A stretch of 38,006 nt of DNA from Lautropia sp. (lineage in GTDB: Bacteria > Pseudomonadota > Gammaproteobacteria > Burkholderiales > Burkholderiaceae_E): the NCBI GenBank assembly GCA_030532425.1, contig JAUNLD010000026.1, positions 1-38,006 of the forward strand, read 5' to 3'. Under the pieces are notes generated by a model. The model had not been told where the DNA came from and did no database searches. It was given only the letters and a program-made list of their open reading frames with translations. This document shows, piece by piece, positions 16,686 to 25,252 of this stretch (position 1 is the first letter of the stretch; every line of letters starts with the position of its first letter). The translations under genes and the position numbers were made by a program.

Positions 16686-18983
16686 ATGAACATGTCCAAC
16701 CCCTACCCCAACGACGACTACTCCAGCGGGGAGGCGCTACCCAGCACGCCGCCCGGCAAAGGTGGAGCCGCCGCTGCAGGCGCGCGTCAGCCCGCAGGCA
16801 ATGCCCCCACCTTCGCCACCTACATGGCGATCATCCGCGAACGCAAGTGGCTGGTGATTGCCACCGCGGCGATCGTCACGGTGCTGGCCACCATCATCGT
16901 CAACATCATGACGCCCATCTACCGGGCCAGTGCGACGATCCTGATCGAGAACGCCAAGCGCAACGTGGTCTCCTTTGAAGAGATCTACGGGGTGCCAGCA
17001 GGCAGCCGCGAGTTCTTCCAGACGCAGGCCGAGTTCATGCGCTCGCGCGAGGTCGGCATCCGCGTCATCAAGAGCCTGGATCTGGTGAACAACCCGCTGT
17101 TCAACCGCGACCTGCCCGGCGGCGAGGGTGAAGAGGCGCCCGCCGCCGACGAAGCGCCCAAGGCCGACGAGGCCGCCAGGGCCGAAGGCAGCGATGTCCA
17201 GCCGGCCGACAGCCCGCGCTTTGCGGCCCAGACGCTGGAAGAGCGCGTGCTGGCCCGCTACAAGGCCAACCTCGACATCGTGCCGGTCAAGAACAGTCAG
17301 CTGGTCGAGATCCGTTTCGAGTCGCCCGACCCGGTGCTGGCCGCCCGCGTGGCCAACCAGACGGCCGAGTCCTACATCACGGCCGACCTCGACGCCCGCT
17401 TCGACATGCAGCAGACCGCCAGCCGCTGGCTGAACGAGCGTCTGAACCTGCTGCGTCAGGATCTGGAAAAGGCCGAGGCCAACCTGCAGGCCTACCGGGA
17501 GGAGATCGGCCTGGTCGCCACGCCCGGCTCGTCGCTGGGGGGTAACGAACGCCAGCTCGACACCTCGTCCGAACGGCTGATTGCCGCCCGCGTCGAGCGT
17601 TCGCGTCTGGAGCACGTCTATCGCCAGGTGCAGCGCGGTGCCCGCAACCGCTACGAGGTGCCCGAGGTCTTCAACAACGCCGCCGTCATCGCGGCCCGCT
17701 CGGCCGTCAGCGCGGCCGAGACCCGCATGGCCGATGTCTCCGGCTCGCTGGGAGCCTCGCACCCGGCCTATCAGGCTGCCAAGACCGAGCTGGACCAGGC
17801 ACGTGCCAATCTGCGCCGCCAGTCCGAAGGCGTGATCGCCAGCATCTCGAAGGCCTACGAGGTGGCCCGCCAGACCGAGCGTGCGCTCGAACAGGAAGTC
17901 TCGGCCTCGAAGGGCAACATCCAGGAGATCAACCGCAAGGAAGGCCGCCTGAACGTGCTCCAGCGCGAAGTGGCAACCAACCAGCAGATCTACCAGACCT
18001 TCCTGGCGCGCGTGAAGGAAACCAACGCCACCGCCGACTTCCAGAATCCGATCGCCCGGGTGGTGGATCCGGCCGTGCCGCCGCTGCTGGCCGTCAAGCC
18101 GCCCAAGCCGCAGATCATCCTGCTGGCGGCCGTGATCGGCACGCTGCTGGGCGCCATGCTGGCCGTCTCGCGTGAGCAGAAGAACGCCGTCATCCGCAAC
18201 AGCGACGAAGTGCTCGAAAAGCTGGGCGCCCCGCTGCTGGTGGCCGTGCCCAAGCTGAAGGAGGACGAAGCCGCCAAGCTGCCGGTGCTGCAATCGCTGG
18301 AGCCGCAGTCGCTGTTCGCCGAGTCGGTCCGCTCGGCACTGACCGGCGTGCGCCTGTCCCTGATGAACGTCGACCGTCCGGTCATCAGCTTCACCTCGAC
18401 GCTGCCGGCCGAGGGCAAGTCGACGATGGCATGCAGCTTTGCCATCGAGCAGGCCCGCACCAAGCGCACCGTGCTGGTCGATGCCGACATCCGCAAGCCC
18501 AGCGTGCGGCGGATGCTGGGCATCGCCGAAGGCCAGCGCGGCCTGAGCGACCTGTTCGCCGGCGAGCCGCTGCAGAACTGCATCGTGCACCTGAACGACC
18601 TGAACCTGTCGGTGGTGATCGCCGGCAGCAAGGTCAAGCACTCGCACGATCTGGTGATGAGTCCGCGCTTCGGCGAGATCATCCAGCAGCTGCGCGAGCA
18701 TTTCGAGATGGTGGTGATCGACACCCCGCCGCTCGAACTGGTCTCGGATGCCCTGCCGATCGGCCTGCAATCCACAGGCCTGATCTACGTGGTCAAGGCG
18801 GGCGAGACGCTGGTGCCGATGGCCCGCCGCGGCATCGACCGTCTGGCTGCGGCCAATGTCCGCCTGCTGGGTGTGGTGCTCAACAACCACGACTTCGAGA
18901 AGGCCGGCCGCTATTACGGCGAATACTCGGCCTACGGCGAAGCCTACGGTCAGGGCTATTACGGCGCCGGCCACCAGGGCTGA
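16686..18983 (+). CDS. wzc: Wzc-type polysaccharide co-polymerase / BY-kinase (second copy)
   Basis: This 765-aa inner-membrane protein has a Wzz domain with a first span at about 54-76, an acidic Ala/Glu insertion (146-175), a long helical periplasmic part (240-450), a Pro-rich motif before the second span (477-494) and a C-terminal kinase. Walker A is AEGKST (575-580), Walker A' VLVDADIRKP (596-605) and Walker B VVIDTPP (676-682). The C-terminal Tyr cluster has seven tyrosines at 743, 744, 747, 750, 754, 758 and 759, the expected autophosphorylation tail. It differs from the first Wzc, whose tail is Arg/Ser-rich. ATG 16686 is preferred because the upstream in-frame sequence is not protein-like. 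A strong terminator follows at 19055, so it is probably a single-gene transcript. Confidence 0.95.
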   Translation: MNMSNPYPNDDYSSGEALPSTPPGKGGAAAAGARQPAGNAPTFATYMAIIRERKWLVIATAAIVTVLATIIVNIMTPIYRASATILIENAKRNVVSFEEIYGVPAGSREFFQTQAEFMRSREVGIRVIKSLDLVNNPLFNRDLPGGEGEEAPAADEAPKADEAARAEGSDVQPADSPRFAAQTLEERVLARYKANLDIVPVKNSQLVEIRFESPDPVLAARVANQTAESYITADLDARFDMQQTASRWLNERLNLLRQDLEKAEANLQAYREEIGLVATPGSSLGGNERQLDTSSERLIAARVERSRLEHVYRQVQRGARNRYEVPEVFNNAAVIAARSAVSAAETRMADVSGSLGASHPAYQAAKTELDQARANLRRQSEGVIASISKAYEVARQTERALEQEVSASKGNIQEINRKEGRLNVLQREVATNQQIYQTFLARVKETNATADFQNPIARVVDPAVPPLLAVKPPKPQIILLAAVIGTLLGAMLAVSREQKNAVIRNSDEVLEKLGAPLLVAVPKLKEDEAAKLPVLQSLEPQSLFAESVRSALTGVRLSLMNVDRPVISFTSTLPAEGKSTMACSFAIEQARTKRTVLVDADIRKPSVRRMLGIAEGQRGLSDLFAGEPLQNCIVHLNDLNLSVVIAGSKVKHSHDLVMSPRFGEIIQQLREHFEMVVIDTPPLELVSDALPIGLQSTGLIYVVKAGETLVPMARRGIDRLAAANVRLLGVVLNNHDFEKAGRYYGEYSAYGEAYGQGYYGAGHQG

Positions 18984-19054
18984 TCGCCACGACACCGGCC
19001 CCACCCGGGGCCAGGTGCCTGTCTGGTTCAGGCCACGCAGCATGCACAAGCCCC

Positions 19055-19083
19055 AACGCCTTCGTTAAGAAGGCGTTTTTTTT
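19055..19083 (+). terminator. Rho-independent terminator after wzc
   Basis: AACGCCTTC (19055-19063) pairs with GAAGGCGTT (19069-19077) over the loop GTTAA, and the descending arm runs into eight Ts (19076-19083). This is a textbook intrinsic terminator and isolates wzc from the glycosyltransferase downstream. Confidence 0.93.
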
Positions 19084-19147
19084 GTGTCCAGTTTTTTCAG
19101 GACACCGCGACTGCACGCATCAGGAAACAGCAACAAAACGGGACGGG

Positions 19148-19153
19148 TAGAAT
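19148..19153 (+). promoter_or_regulatory. Possible -10 box upstream of the GT4/flippase unit
   Basis: TAGAAT (5 of 6 to TATAAT) lies between the wzc terminator and the GT4 start. The -35 position holds only a weak match (GAAACA at 18-bp spacing). Because the terminator blocks read-through, a promoter must lie in 19084-19258, and this is the best candidate. Confidence 0.35.
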
Positions 19154-19258
19154 AGGCGCCCAGTTCCCCATGCTTTCCCGGCCTCGTGCGTCCAACACCG
19201 GCTCGCCTTGCCGTCCCGTCCGGCACTTTTGCCCCGCATGGCAGCACGGCCTTCATCT

Positions 19259-20347
19259 ATGCCCCGAATCGCCCTGTTAACCCGTTATGAATCGATGGGT
19301 GCATCTTCGCGCGTCCGAAGCCTGCAATACCTGTCCATTCTGGAAAGTCACGGTGTACACATCGAGCACTTCCCGCTGCTCAGCAACGTCTACCTGAAAA
19401 AACGCTACAACGGCGAGAGCACGCGTGCCTTGCAGGCCCGGCTGCTGTGGAAGCGCATCCGCGAGATGCCCGCGATCACCCGCCGCGACCGCTTCGACCT
19501 GCTGTGGATCGAGAAGGAGCTGCTGCCCTATCTGCCCTTCGGCCTCGAAAAATGGTTGCTGGGCAACGAGGTGCCCTATTTGCTGGATTTCGACGACGCG
19601 ATCTTCCACAACTACGACCAGTCCGACAAGGCGCTGGTACGCCATCTGCTGGGCAACAAGATCGACCGGCTGATGGCGGGTTCGCGCCTGGTCACCTGTG
19701 GAAACGGCTATCTGGCCGACCGCGCCCGCCGCGCCGGCGCGCCGTGGATCGAGATCCTGCCCAGCACCATTGATTTTGAAAAATACCGGGCGCTGCCCCC
19801 ACCGCAACAGCGCGACATCACCCCCGACAATCCGCTGCGCATCATCTGGATCGGCTCACCGGCCACGGTGGAATACCTGGAGCTGGTCCGCCCGGCACTG
19901 GAGCGGCTTGGCAGCCGCCATCCGCTGGAGCTGCGCATCATCGGGGGTGAACGCCATTGGCCCGGCATCCGCACGATCCCCATCCGCTGGTCGAGCGAGA
20001 CCGAGGCTGCCGAACTGAACCAGGCCCACGTCGGCATCATGCCGCTGCTCGACACGCCCTGGGAACAGGGCAAATGCGGTTTCAAGCTGATCCAGTACAT
20101 GGCCGCCGGCCTGCCCGTCATCGGCAGCAATGTGGGCATGAACAAGGACATCGTTCAGGTGGGCAAAAATGGTCTGGTGTCCTACGGCATCGATGACTGG
20201 GTCAACAATCTTGAAACCCTGATCCGCTCGCCCGAATTGCGTGTCCAGATGGGGGCGTGCGGCCGCAAACTGGCCGAGGAACACTACAGTATTGCCGCCG
20301 TTGGCCCTAAACTGGCAGCCATCCTCACTCAGGCCGCAGCCAAGTAA
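19259..20347 (+). CDS. GT4-like glycosyltransferase
   Basis: The 362-aa protein has a GT-B plan. The N-terminus MPRIALLTRYESMGASSRVR carries the donor/acceptor loop. The linker region PYLLDFDDAIFHNYD is common in glycan GTs of this type. The C-terminal domain has IIWIGSPATVEYL and GKCGFKLIQYMAAGLPVIGSNVG, in which Lys and the YMAAGLPV segment correspond to the nucleotide-sugar binding region. The usual EX7E is not clear, so the exact family is less sure. The frame opens at 19208, but the first 17 codons are Pro/Arg-rich, and ATG 19259 starts the first beta strand. It lies 11 bp before the second flippase gene, so the two form a unit. Confidence 0.85.
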   Translation: MPRIALLTRYESMGASSRVRSLQYLSILESHGVHIEHFPLLSNVYLKKRYNGESTRALQARLLWKRIREMPAITRRDRFDLLWIEKELLPYLPFGLEKWLLGNEVPYLLDFDDAIFHNYDQSDKALVRHLLGNKIDRLMAGSRLVTCGNGYLADRARRAGAPWIEILPSTIDFEKYRALPPPQQRDITPDNPLRIIWIGSPATVEYLELVRPALERLGSRHPLELRIIGGERHWPGIRTIPIRWSSETEAAELNQAHVGIMPLLDTPWEQGKCGFKLIQYMAAGLPVIGSNVGMNKDIVQVGKNGLVSYGIDDWVNNLETLIRSPELRVQMGACGRKLAEEHYSIAAVGPKLAAILTQAAAK

Positions 20348-20358
20348 ACAACCTGCCG

Positions 20359-21714
20359 ATGTACCGTTCCAAACTCATCTGGTCCGTGGTGGGCCTGGCA
20401 GCGCCGTTGCTGTCGGCCGCCATTTTCATCCCCATCCTGCTCGGCCGCATCGGCCAGGAGCGCTTCGGCATCATCTCGCTGTCATGGGTACTGCTCAGCG
20501 CAGCCTCGGCCCTCGATCTGGGCATCGGCCGTGCCACCACCCAGCTGGTGGCAGCCCTGCGCGGCCGCGATGCCCCGCATCTGGTACCCGCCACCGTGAA
20601 GGTGGCCTGGGAGCTGTCGATCACCTACAGCGGCATCGGCGCGGCCCTGTTCCTGCTGGCCACCTTCTTCGACGTGCAGAACCTGATCCGCCATCAGGAA
20701 GTCGGCCCGCTCGAACTGAAGTACGCCACGCTCGTCATCATCGCCATCCTGCCCGTGCAGGTGCTCAGTGCCCTCTATCGCGGCATCTGCGAGGCCTTTG
20801 AAGACTTCAAGATCCCCAGCCTGGTGCGGCTGCTGATGGGCGCGCTGAATTTTGCCGGCCCGGTGGTGGTGTCGTTCTACACGCACTCGCTGGTGGCCCT
20901 GGCCGGCTCGCTGCTGGTGGCGCGCACCGTGGGGATGGCCATCCTGTATTACGGGGCACTGCGTCACACCCGCCAGCTGCGGGCCGGACGCCATCAGGGC
21001 CGCCCGCTGCGCATTTCGGCCAACGACCGCCGCCGCATCCGCCGCAAGCTCAATCACTTCGGCAAGTGGATGACGATCAGCAACATCGCCCATCCGCTGC
21101 TGATGCAGTCCGACCGCTTCATCATTGCCTCGACCATTTCGGCGGCCGCCGTCACCGTCTACTATGTGCCGCTGGAAATCGTCATCCAGTGCACGATGAT
21201 CGCCTCGGCCGTCACCAGCGTGATGTTTCCGATGCTGACGGCGCGTCTGCAACACTCGCAGGCCGAAGCCTGGAAGATCTTCGTGCTGTGGCGCAACCGG
21301 CTGCTGGTGGCCTCGGCCGTGCTGTTCGCACTGCTGGCCGTGGCTCTCCCCACCCTCCTGCATTACTGGATGGGGGACAAGGTGGGTCCAGAATCAGCCA
21401 CGCTGGGCCAGATCCTGTGCCTGGGCGCCTTCTTCTACACGATCTCGGTGGTCTACACCTCGTACCTGCACGCCCAGGGTCGCGTCAGCGCCTGCGCCCT
21501 CCTTCAGCTGGTCGAACTGGCCCTCTACATCCCGGCGCTGTATTTCGTCACCCGCCACTTCGGGCTGTACGGGGCGGCCATCACCTGGGTGGGCCGCAGC
21601 ATCCTTGATGCCGTGGCACTGGCGATCATCACCGGCCGTGGCGGCCAGACACCGCGCCCTACCCGCACCGCCCGCTCCAGGGCCGGTGCAGCCGCCGCTG
21701 CGGCTGCCGCCTGA
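20359..21714 (+). CDS. Wzx-like polysaccharide flippase (second of three)
   Basis: This 451-aa polytopic membrane protein shows the PST/MOP flippase pattern. MYRSKLIWSVVGLAAPLLSA opens the first helix, LDLGIGRATTQLVAAL resembles the conserved early loop of the family, and about 12-14 hydrophobic segments follow. The middle loop (about 210-245) is rich in Arg/Lys, as in cytoplasmic loops of this family. The C-terminus ends in a run of alanines, which is unusual but likely harmless. The gene starts 11 bp after the GT4 stop and is convergent with the beta-helix gene 134 bp downstream. Its Wzy partner is probably the minus-strand polymerase at 23422-25011. Confidence 0.87.
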   Translation: MYRSKLIWSVVGLAAPLLSAAIFIPILLGRIGQERFGIISLSWVLLSAASALDLGIGRATTQLVAALRGRDAPHLVPATVKVAWELSITYSGIGAALFLLATFFDVQNLIRHQEVGPLELKYATLVIIAILPVQVLSALYRGICEAFEDFKIPSLVRLLMGALNFAGPVVVSFYTHSLVALAGSLLVARTVGMAILYYGALRHTRQLRAGRHQGRPLRISANDRRRIRRKLNHFGKWMTISNIAHPLLMQSDRFIIASTISAAAVTVYYVPLEIVIQCTMIASAVTSVMFPMLTARLQHSQAEAWKIFVLWRNRLLVASAVLFALLAVALPTLLHYWMGDKVGPESATLGQILCLGAFFYTISVVYTSYLHAQGRVSACALLQLVELALYIPALYFVTRHFGLYGAAITWVGRSILDAVALAIITGRGGQTPRPTRTARSRAGAAAAAAAA

Positions 21715-21848
21715 GGCCGCGTGATGCCCGAGGCGCCGGGGCCCTGGACACTGGCGCGCCCCGAAGGGCCCCTTCAACCCTGAAGCCCCGAGGCCTGAAG
21801 CCCTGCCATCTCTGCCATCTGACGCCTGACGCCCAGGCTGCCCGACAA

Positions 21849-23414
21849 TCAGATGCCGGGCATCTCGGGCACGTTGGAGCGGTCGATGCGCGCGCTGAAA
21901 TGCTGACCACCACGCGGCAGCACCAGCTGCTTGCGCTGGGGCGCCGGCGAAAACACATTGCCATCGAGCACGATGTCGCGCAGTGCGCCGATGCGTCGCT
22001 CACTCATCTCCAGCAACGTGCCCTGCCCTGTCCACTGCACTTCGTTACCGGCCAGCTCGCACATCAGCAGCGGATAGTGGCCGCTGTCATCACTTTCCTG
22101 CGCCAGCACGAACACCGGGACGGGTGAGGTGGCCCTGATCTGGTTGCCGATGATGCGCACCCCATACATGCCACGATTGGTGAAGTTGTCATCCGCCCCC
22201 TTCAGGCCATAACCCCGCGCACTCTTGCGCTGGCTGCGACTGTTGAAGGCAGACTCCACCGCCACATAGGCACGGGCGGCCGGGCCAGACAGGCGATTGC
22301 CCCAGAAGGAATTTTCGTTGCCCACCACACCGGTATAGCAGTGGTATTTGGGCTTTCCCTGCGGCCCCACCTCGACATCGTTGGAAAAGAAGTCGTTGTG
22401 GGCCGCGCTGACATAGGCCTGCAACAGGCCCTCGCCACGCGCCCGGTTGGTGCGCACGACGTTCTCGGTGATGACGTTGTACGAGGCGCCGTAGGCAAAA
22501 TGCAGCGAGGCCGACAGCGACTCGATCGCCTGATTGCCGATGACCAGGTTGGCATTGGACAGATGCTGGATGGATACCGAACGCACCTGCCCGGTGAGCA
22601 CGTTGTTGCTGACCAGACTGCGGGTCACGCCCAGAAACGAGATGCCGTAATAGCCACCGGTGATGCGGTTGCCCTCGATCACGTTGCGGGTGGCCGGCAC
22701 CGGCACCTGCGGCAACACGAAGTGCTTGAGCCAGGTGTCGCGCGCCGAGCGCTCGGCCATCGTGTACAGGCGCTCGGCCTCGATCTCGATCCCGAAGCAG
22801 TCGGTCTCGGGCAACGGCCTGATGTCGATGACATTGTCCTTCAGCACGTTGGACGACACCGAGATGGCGCGGCCGTTCTCGATGCGGTTGTGCGTGCCGC
22901 GCAGATAGATGCCGTGGCCCACCTGCACGTTGCGGATCTGGTTGCCCACGAAGTGCACGCCCTCGATGTCGATGCCGTAGAGGGCAGCCGCCTGATCCCG
23001 CCAGCTGACCTGACATTCGATGTTCAGGTTGGCCACCAGCAAGGGATTCTTTTCAGGGTCGATGCCGCGCAGGTTGCGGATCAAGAGGCCAGCCCGGCCC
23101 CTGTCGCTCTTCAGCAGCAGCACACCGCCATCGCCCCAGACCCCAGCCACCTTGCCCTCGATGCTGACCTCGCCGGTGATGAGGTAGGTACCGGGCGGAA
23201 ACACCAGCCACGCGCCGAAGCGGTCGGCCGCGCGGGCCGCCTCGATGCAGGCCCGGGTGTCGTCACGGCGGCCATCGCCGCGCGCGCCGTATTGTTGTGG
23301 CGTGATGCGCATGACGGCTGCCGAGGGGCCACGCGGGGTGGCCGCCATCAGCTGGCGCCCGGCCAGCAGCACGCCGGCCGCGCCCCCCAGGGTTTTCAGG
23401 AACTGTCTTTTCAC
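21849..23414 (-). CDS. Secreted right-handed beta-helix protein (pectate-lyase-like), Tat-type signal
   Basis: The 521-aa product starts MKRQFLKTLGGAAGVLLAG, a twin-arginine-like signal with KR in place of RR, followed by a short hydrophobic core and a likely cut after QLMAA. Residues 35-80 match the N-cap of pectate-lyase-3/GH28-like helices (QQYGARGDGRRDDTRA, LVFPPGTYLI). Parallel beta-helix repeats of the form N-x-I-x-x-N continue to about residue 500 (NQIRNV, NRIEN, SNNVLTG, GNQAIES, GNRLSG). Such proteins act as polysaccharide lyases, epimerases or hydrolases in the periplasm or outside. I cannot identify catalytic residues. The start is a GTG 7 bp after the polymerase stop; longer in-frame sequence upstream is not protein-like. 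Processing of the polymer made by the adjacent Wzy is a fair inference. Confidence 0.85.
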   Translation of the reverse strand: MKRQFLKTLGGAAGVLLAGRQLMAATPRGPSAAVMRITPQQYGARGDGRRDDTRACIEAARAADRFGAWLVFPPGTYLITGEVSIEGKVAGVWGDGGVLLLKSDRGRAGLLIRNLRGIDPEKNPLLVANLNIECQVSWRDQAAALYGIDIEGVHFVGNQIRNVQVGHGIYLRGTHNRIENGRAISVSSNVLKDNVIDIRPLPETDCFGIEIEAERLYTMAERSARDTWLKHFVLPQVPVPATRNVIEGNRITGGYYGISFLGVTRSLVSNNVLTGQVRSVSIQHLSNANLVIGNQAIESLSASLHFAYGASYNVITENVVRTNRARGEGLLQAYVSAAHNDFFSNDVEVGPQGKPKYHCYTGVVGNENSFWGNRLSGPAARAYVAVESAFNSRSQRKSARGYGLKGADDNFTNRGMYGVRIIGNQIRATSPVPVFVLAQESDDSGHYPLLMCELAGNEVQWTGQGTLLEMSERRIGALRDIVLDGNVFSPAPQRKQLVLPRGGQHFSARIDRSNVPEMPGI

Positions 23415-23421
23415 GATGTGC

Positions 23422-25011
23422 TCAGCGATAGCCTGGACGACGCGAGGAAGGCGATGGCTGGGCAGGCGCCGCACCCCCCAGCGGCCGGGCCGCAACAGGC
23501 GCATCGGCGGCAGGCGCAGCGCCCACGGCGGCGACCGCGCCCGGCTGGCCCGGCGGTACGGCCCCCTGACGGGCAAGCGCCGGCTGCTGCGGGCCCAGTG
23601 GCTGCTGCGGCCCCAGCGGGCGCGGCGACCGGGCGGCAGCGCCGCCCAGGGCAGCCCCGCCCCGCTGACCACCGCCTGCGCCCCCCTGGCCACCTTGCGG
23701 CATGACAGGTACCACCGGACGACGACGGGCACTGCGCCGCGCGGCCGGGCGCGGATCGATGATCGAGGTGCCGGGGAAGCGCACCAGGAAGATCGTCACC
23801 GGCAACACGTACATCCACTGGAAGGTGTAGGCCTCGATGTAGGGGTTGGTAGCAGCCGCCAGGAAGGCAGAGGCGCAGCCCGCGAACAGGAAGACATCAA
23901 AATTGGTCAGACGCTGGCGCTTCCAGATCTGGTAGACCCCCATCGCATAGCGGATGAAGGGCCAGGCGTAGATCAGCGCGCCGATGATACCCACACGATA
24001 GACGGTCGCCAGCAGGACGATCTCGTAACGCCACGGATAGCGCTCGCTGCGCAGATAGCGCACGCCCTTGCCATGCCCCGCGCCCAGGCCAAACCATTCG
24101 AGGATGCCGTCGTAGAGCGCCGCGGCCTGATTGGTCCGCTCGCTGCCGCCGCCCCCGGAAAGCTCTTCCCAGAAACCGCCCAGGATGTAGAAGACGTCGA
24201 TTTCGGTCAGCATGCTCAGGCCGGTGATGAAGGCAACGGCAGCCACCACCGCCACCACCACCTGCTTGCTGATCGCCAGCGCAATGGTGCCGGGCCGCTG
24301 GCCATAGACCCCGGGGCGCAGCAACACGCCCAGCACCAGCCCGATCGGCACCGACAGCATCAGCGCCGAGCGCCCGGACGAGATCGCCACCACCGCCATC
24401 ATGCCCAGCATGACGAGCAGCTTGGTGTTCATCACGCCCACCGTGAGCATCGCAAACAGCGCACTGGTCATGAAGATCAGCGTGCCGAACACGTGCATGG
24501 TGGCACCGGAATAACCTTCGACCAGGTTGACGTTGGCCTCTTCGGGGTCGATGAAGAAGGACACCGCCTCGGGGCCACCGTGCTCCAGAAACAGGTAGAA
24601 GAACAGGCCGACGCTGAGCGCGCCCATGATGGCGTTGTTCTCCATCAGCGTCACCAGCCGCTGCGTGTTCAGGGTGGCCAGCACGCCACCCGCCACCAGG
24701 ATCCACATCGCCGGCGAGACGATGTAGATGAAGAGCGTCTGGATCAGCGCCTCGTCGGTGGCGCCGCGCGTCAGGCCCACCACCAGATAGACCAGGGTGA
24801 CGGCGGAGGATGCCACGTGCATCCAGACCACACGCATGAAGGCCGGACTGAAATCGGTGAGTGGCCAGGCCAGCAGCGCCGTCAGGGCCAGCATGGCCAC
24901 CGACACTTCCTTGATGGAATTGGGGATGACCATCGTCATGAACAGCGTGATGACGAAGGAAATCGTGAAGCAGCTGCTCAGCCAGGCCGGCTTGGAAGAT
25001 TGTTCAGCCAT
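23422..25011 (-). CDS. Wzy-like polysaccharide polymerase (second of three) with Pro/Gly/Gln-rich tail
   Basis: The 529-aa protein has about 11 membrane segments over residues 10-415. A periplasmic loop lies around 266-330 (FWEELSGGGGSERTNQAALY then GLGAGHGKG), and the motif SSGRSALMLSVPIGLVLG (211-228) is typical of Wzy/WaaL-like proteins. Residues 420-529 form a cytoplasmic, disordered Pro/Gly/Ala/Gln-rich tail with a perfect LGPQQP repeat. ATG 25011 has AGAGGA about 9 nt upstream. A strong terminator upstream (25197-25240) ends the preceding GT transcript, so this gene needs its own promoter in 25012-25196, where I find no clear boxes. The beta-helix gene follows 7 bp after the stop and is probably co-translated. 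Confidence 0.82.
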   Translation of the reverse strand: MAEQSSKPAWLSSCFTISFVITLFMTMVIPNSIKEVSVAMLALTALLAWPLTDFSPAFMRVVWMHVASSAVTLVYLVVGLTRGATDEALIQTLFIYIVSPAMWILVAGGVLATLNTQRLVTLMENNAIMGALSVGLFFYLFLEHGGPEAVSFFIDPEEANVNLVEGYSGATMHVFGTLIFMTSALFAMLTVGVMNTKLLVMLGMMAVVAISSGRSALMLSVPIGLVLGVLLRPGVYGQRPGTIALAISKQVVVAVVAAVAFITGLSMLTEIDVFYILGGFWEELSGGGGSERTNQAAALYDGILEWFGLGAGHGKGVRYLRSERYPWRYEIVLLATVYRVGIIGALIYAWPFIRYAMGVYQIWKRQRLTNFDVFLFAGCASAFLAAATNPYIEAYTFQWMYVLPVTIFLVRFPGTSIIDPRPAARRSARRRPVVPVMPQGGQGGAGGGQRGGAALGGAAARSPRPLGPQQPLGPQQPALARQGAVPPGQPGAVAAVGAAPAADAPVAARPLGGAAPAQPSPSSRRPGYR

Positions 25012-25196
25012 CAGGCTGGTCCTCTGTCAGGTGATGTGCCGCCGTACACGGGGCCGGCGGCAGAAGGTGTGCAGAAAAGGGCAGGCATGACACGAAGGGT
25101 CCTGCCATTCGTGCCCGGTGGTGTCAAAACCATGATGGTGCCATAACGCAACACTTCACGGGTCGCCACCGCGTCTCCCGGGCCTGCCGGCACGGT

Positions 25197-25240
25197 AAAA
25201 AAATGAGGCCGGGCTGCGTCACACGGATCGCAGCCCGGCC
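25197..25240 (-). terminator. Rho-independent terminator after the minus-strand GT4
   Basis: A perfect 12-bp stem GGCCGGGCTGCG (25207-25218) / CGCAGCCCGGCC (25229-25240) with a 10-nt loop is followed, reading the minus strand, by TCA and seven Ts (25203-25197). It lies 12 bp after the stop codon of the GT gene at 25253. Confidence 0.93.
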
Positions 25241-25252
25241 AGACACAGCGGC

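Noticed and set aside
16737-19049. Long minus-strand open frame opposite the second wzc
   Set aside because: It is a GC-bias shadow: Gly/His/Val-rich, no domain, and crosses the strong plus-strand terminator at 19055.
21738-21772. GGGGCCC/GGGCCCC inverted repeat between convergent genes
   Set aside because: The loop is 21 nt and no T run follows on either strand, so I do not call it a terminator.
25011-25193. 60-codon minus-strand frame whose stop overlaps the wzy start
   Set aside because: The overlap is attractive, but it starts with a GTG lacking a ribosome site, lies just behind a terminator and its sequence is random-looking.
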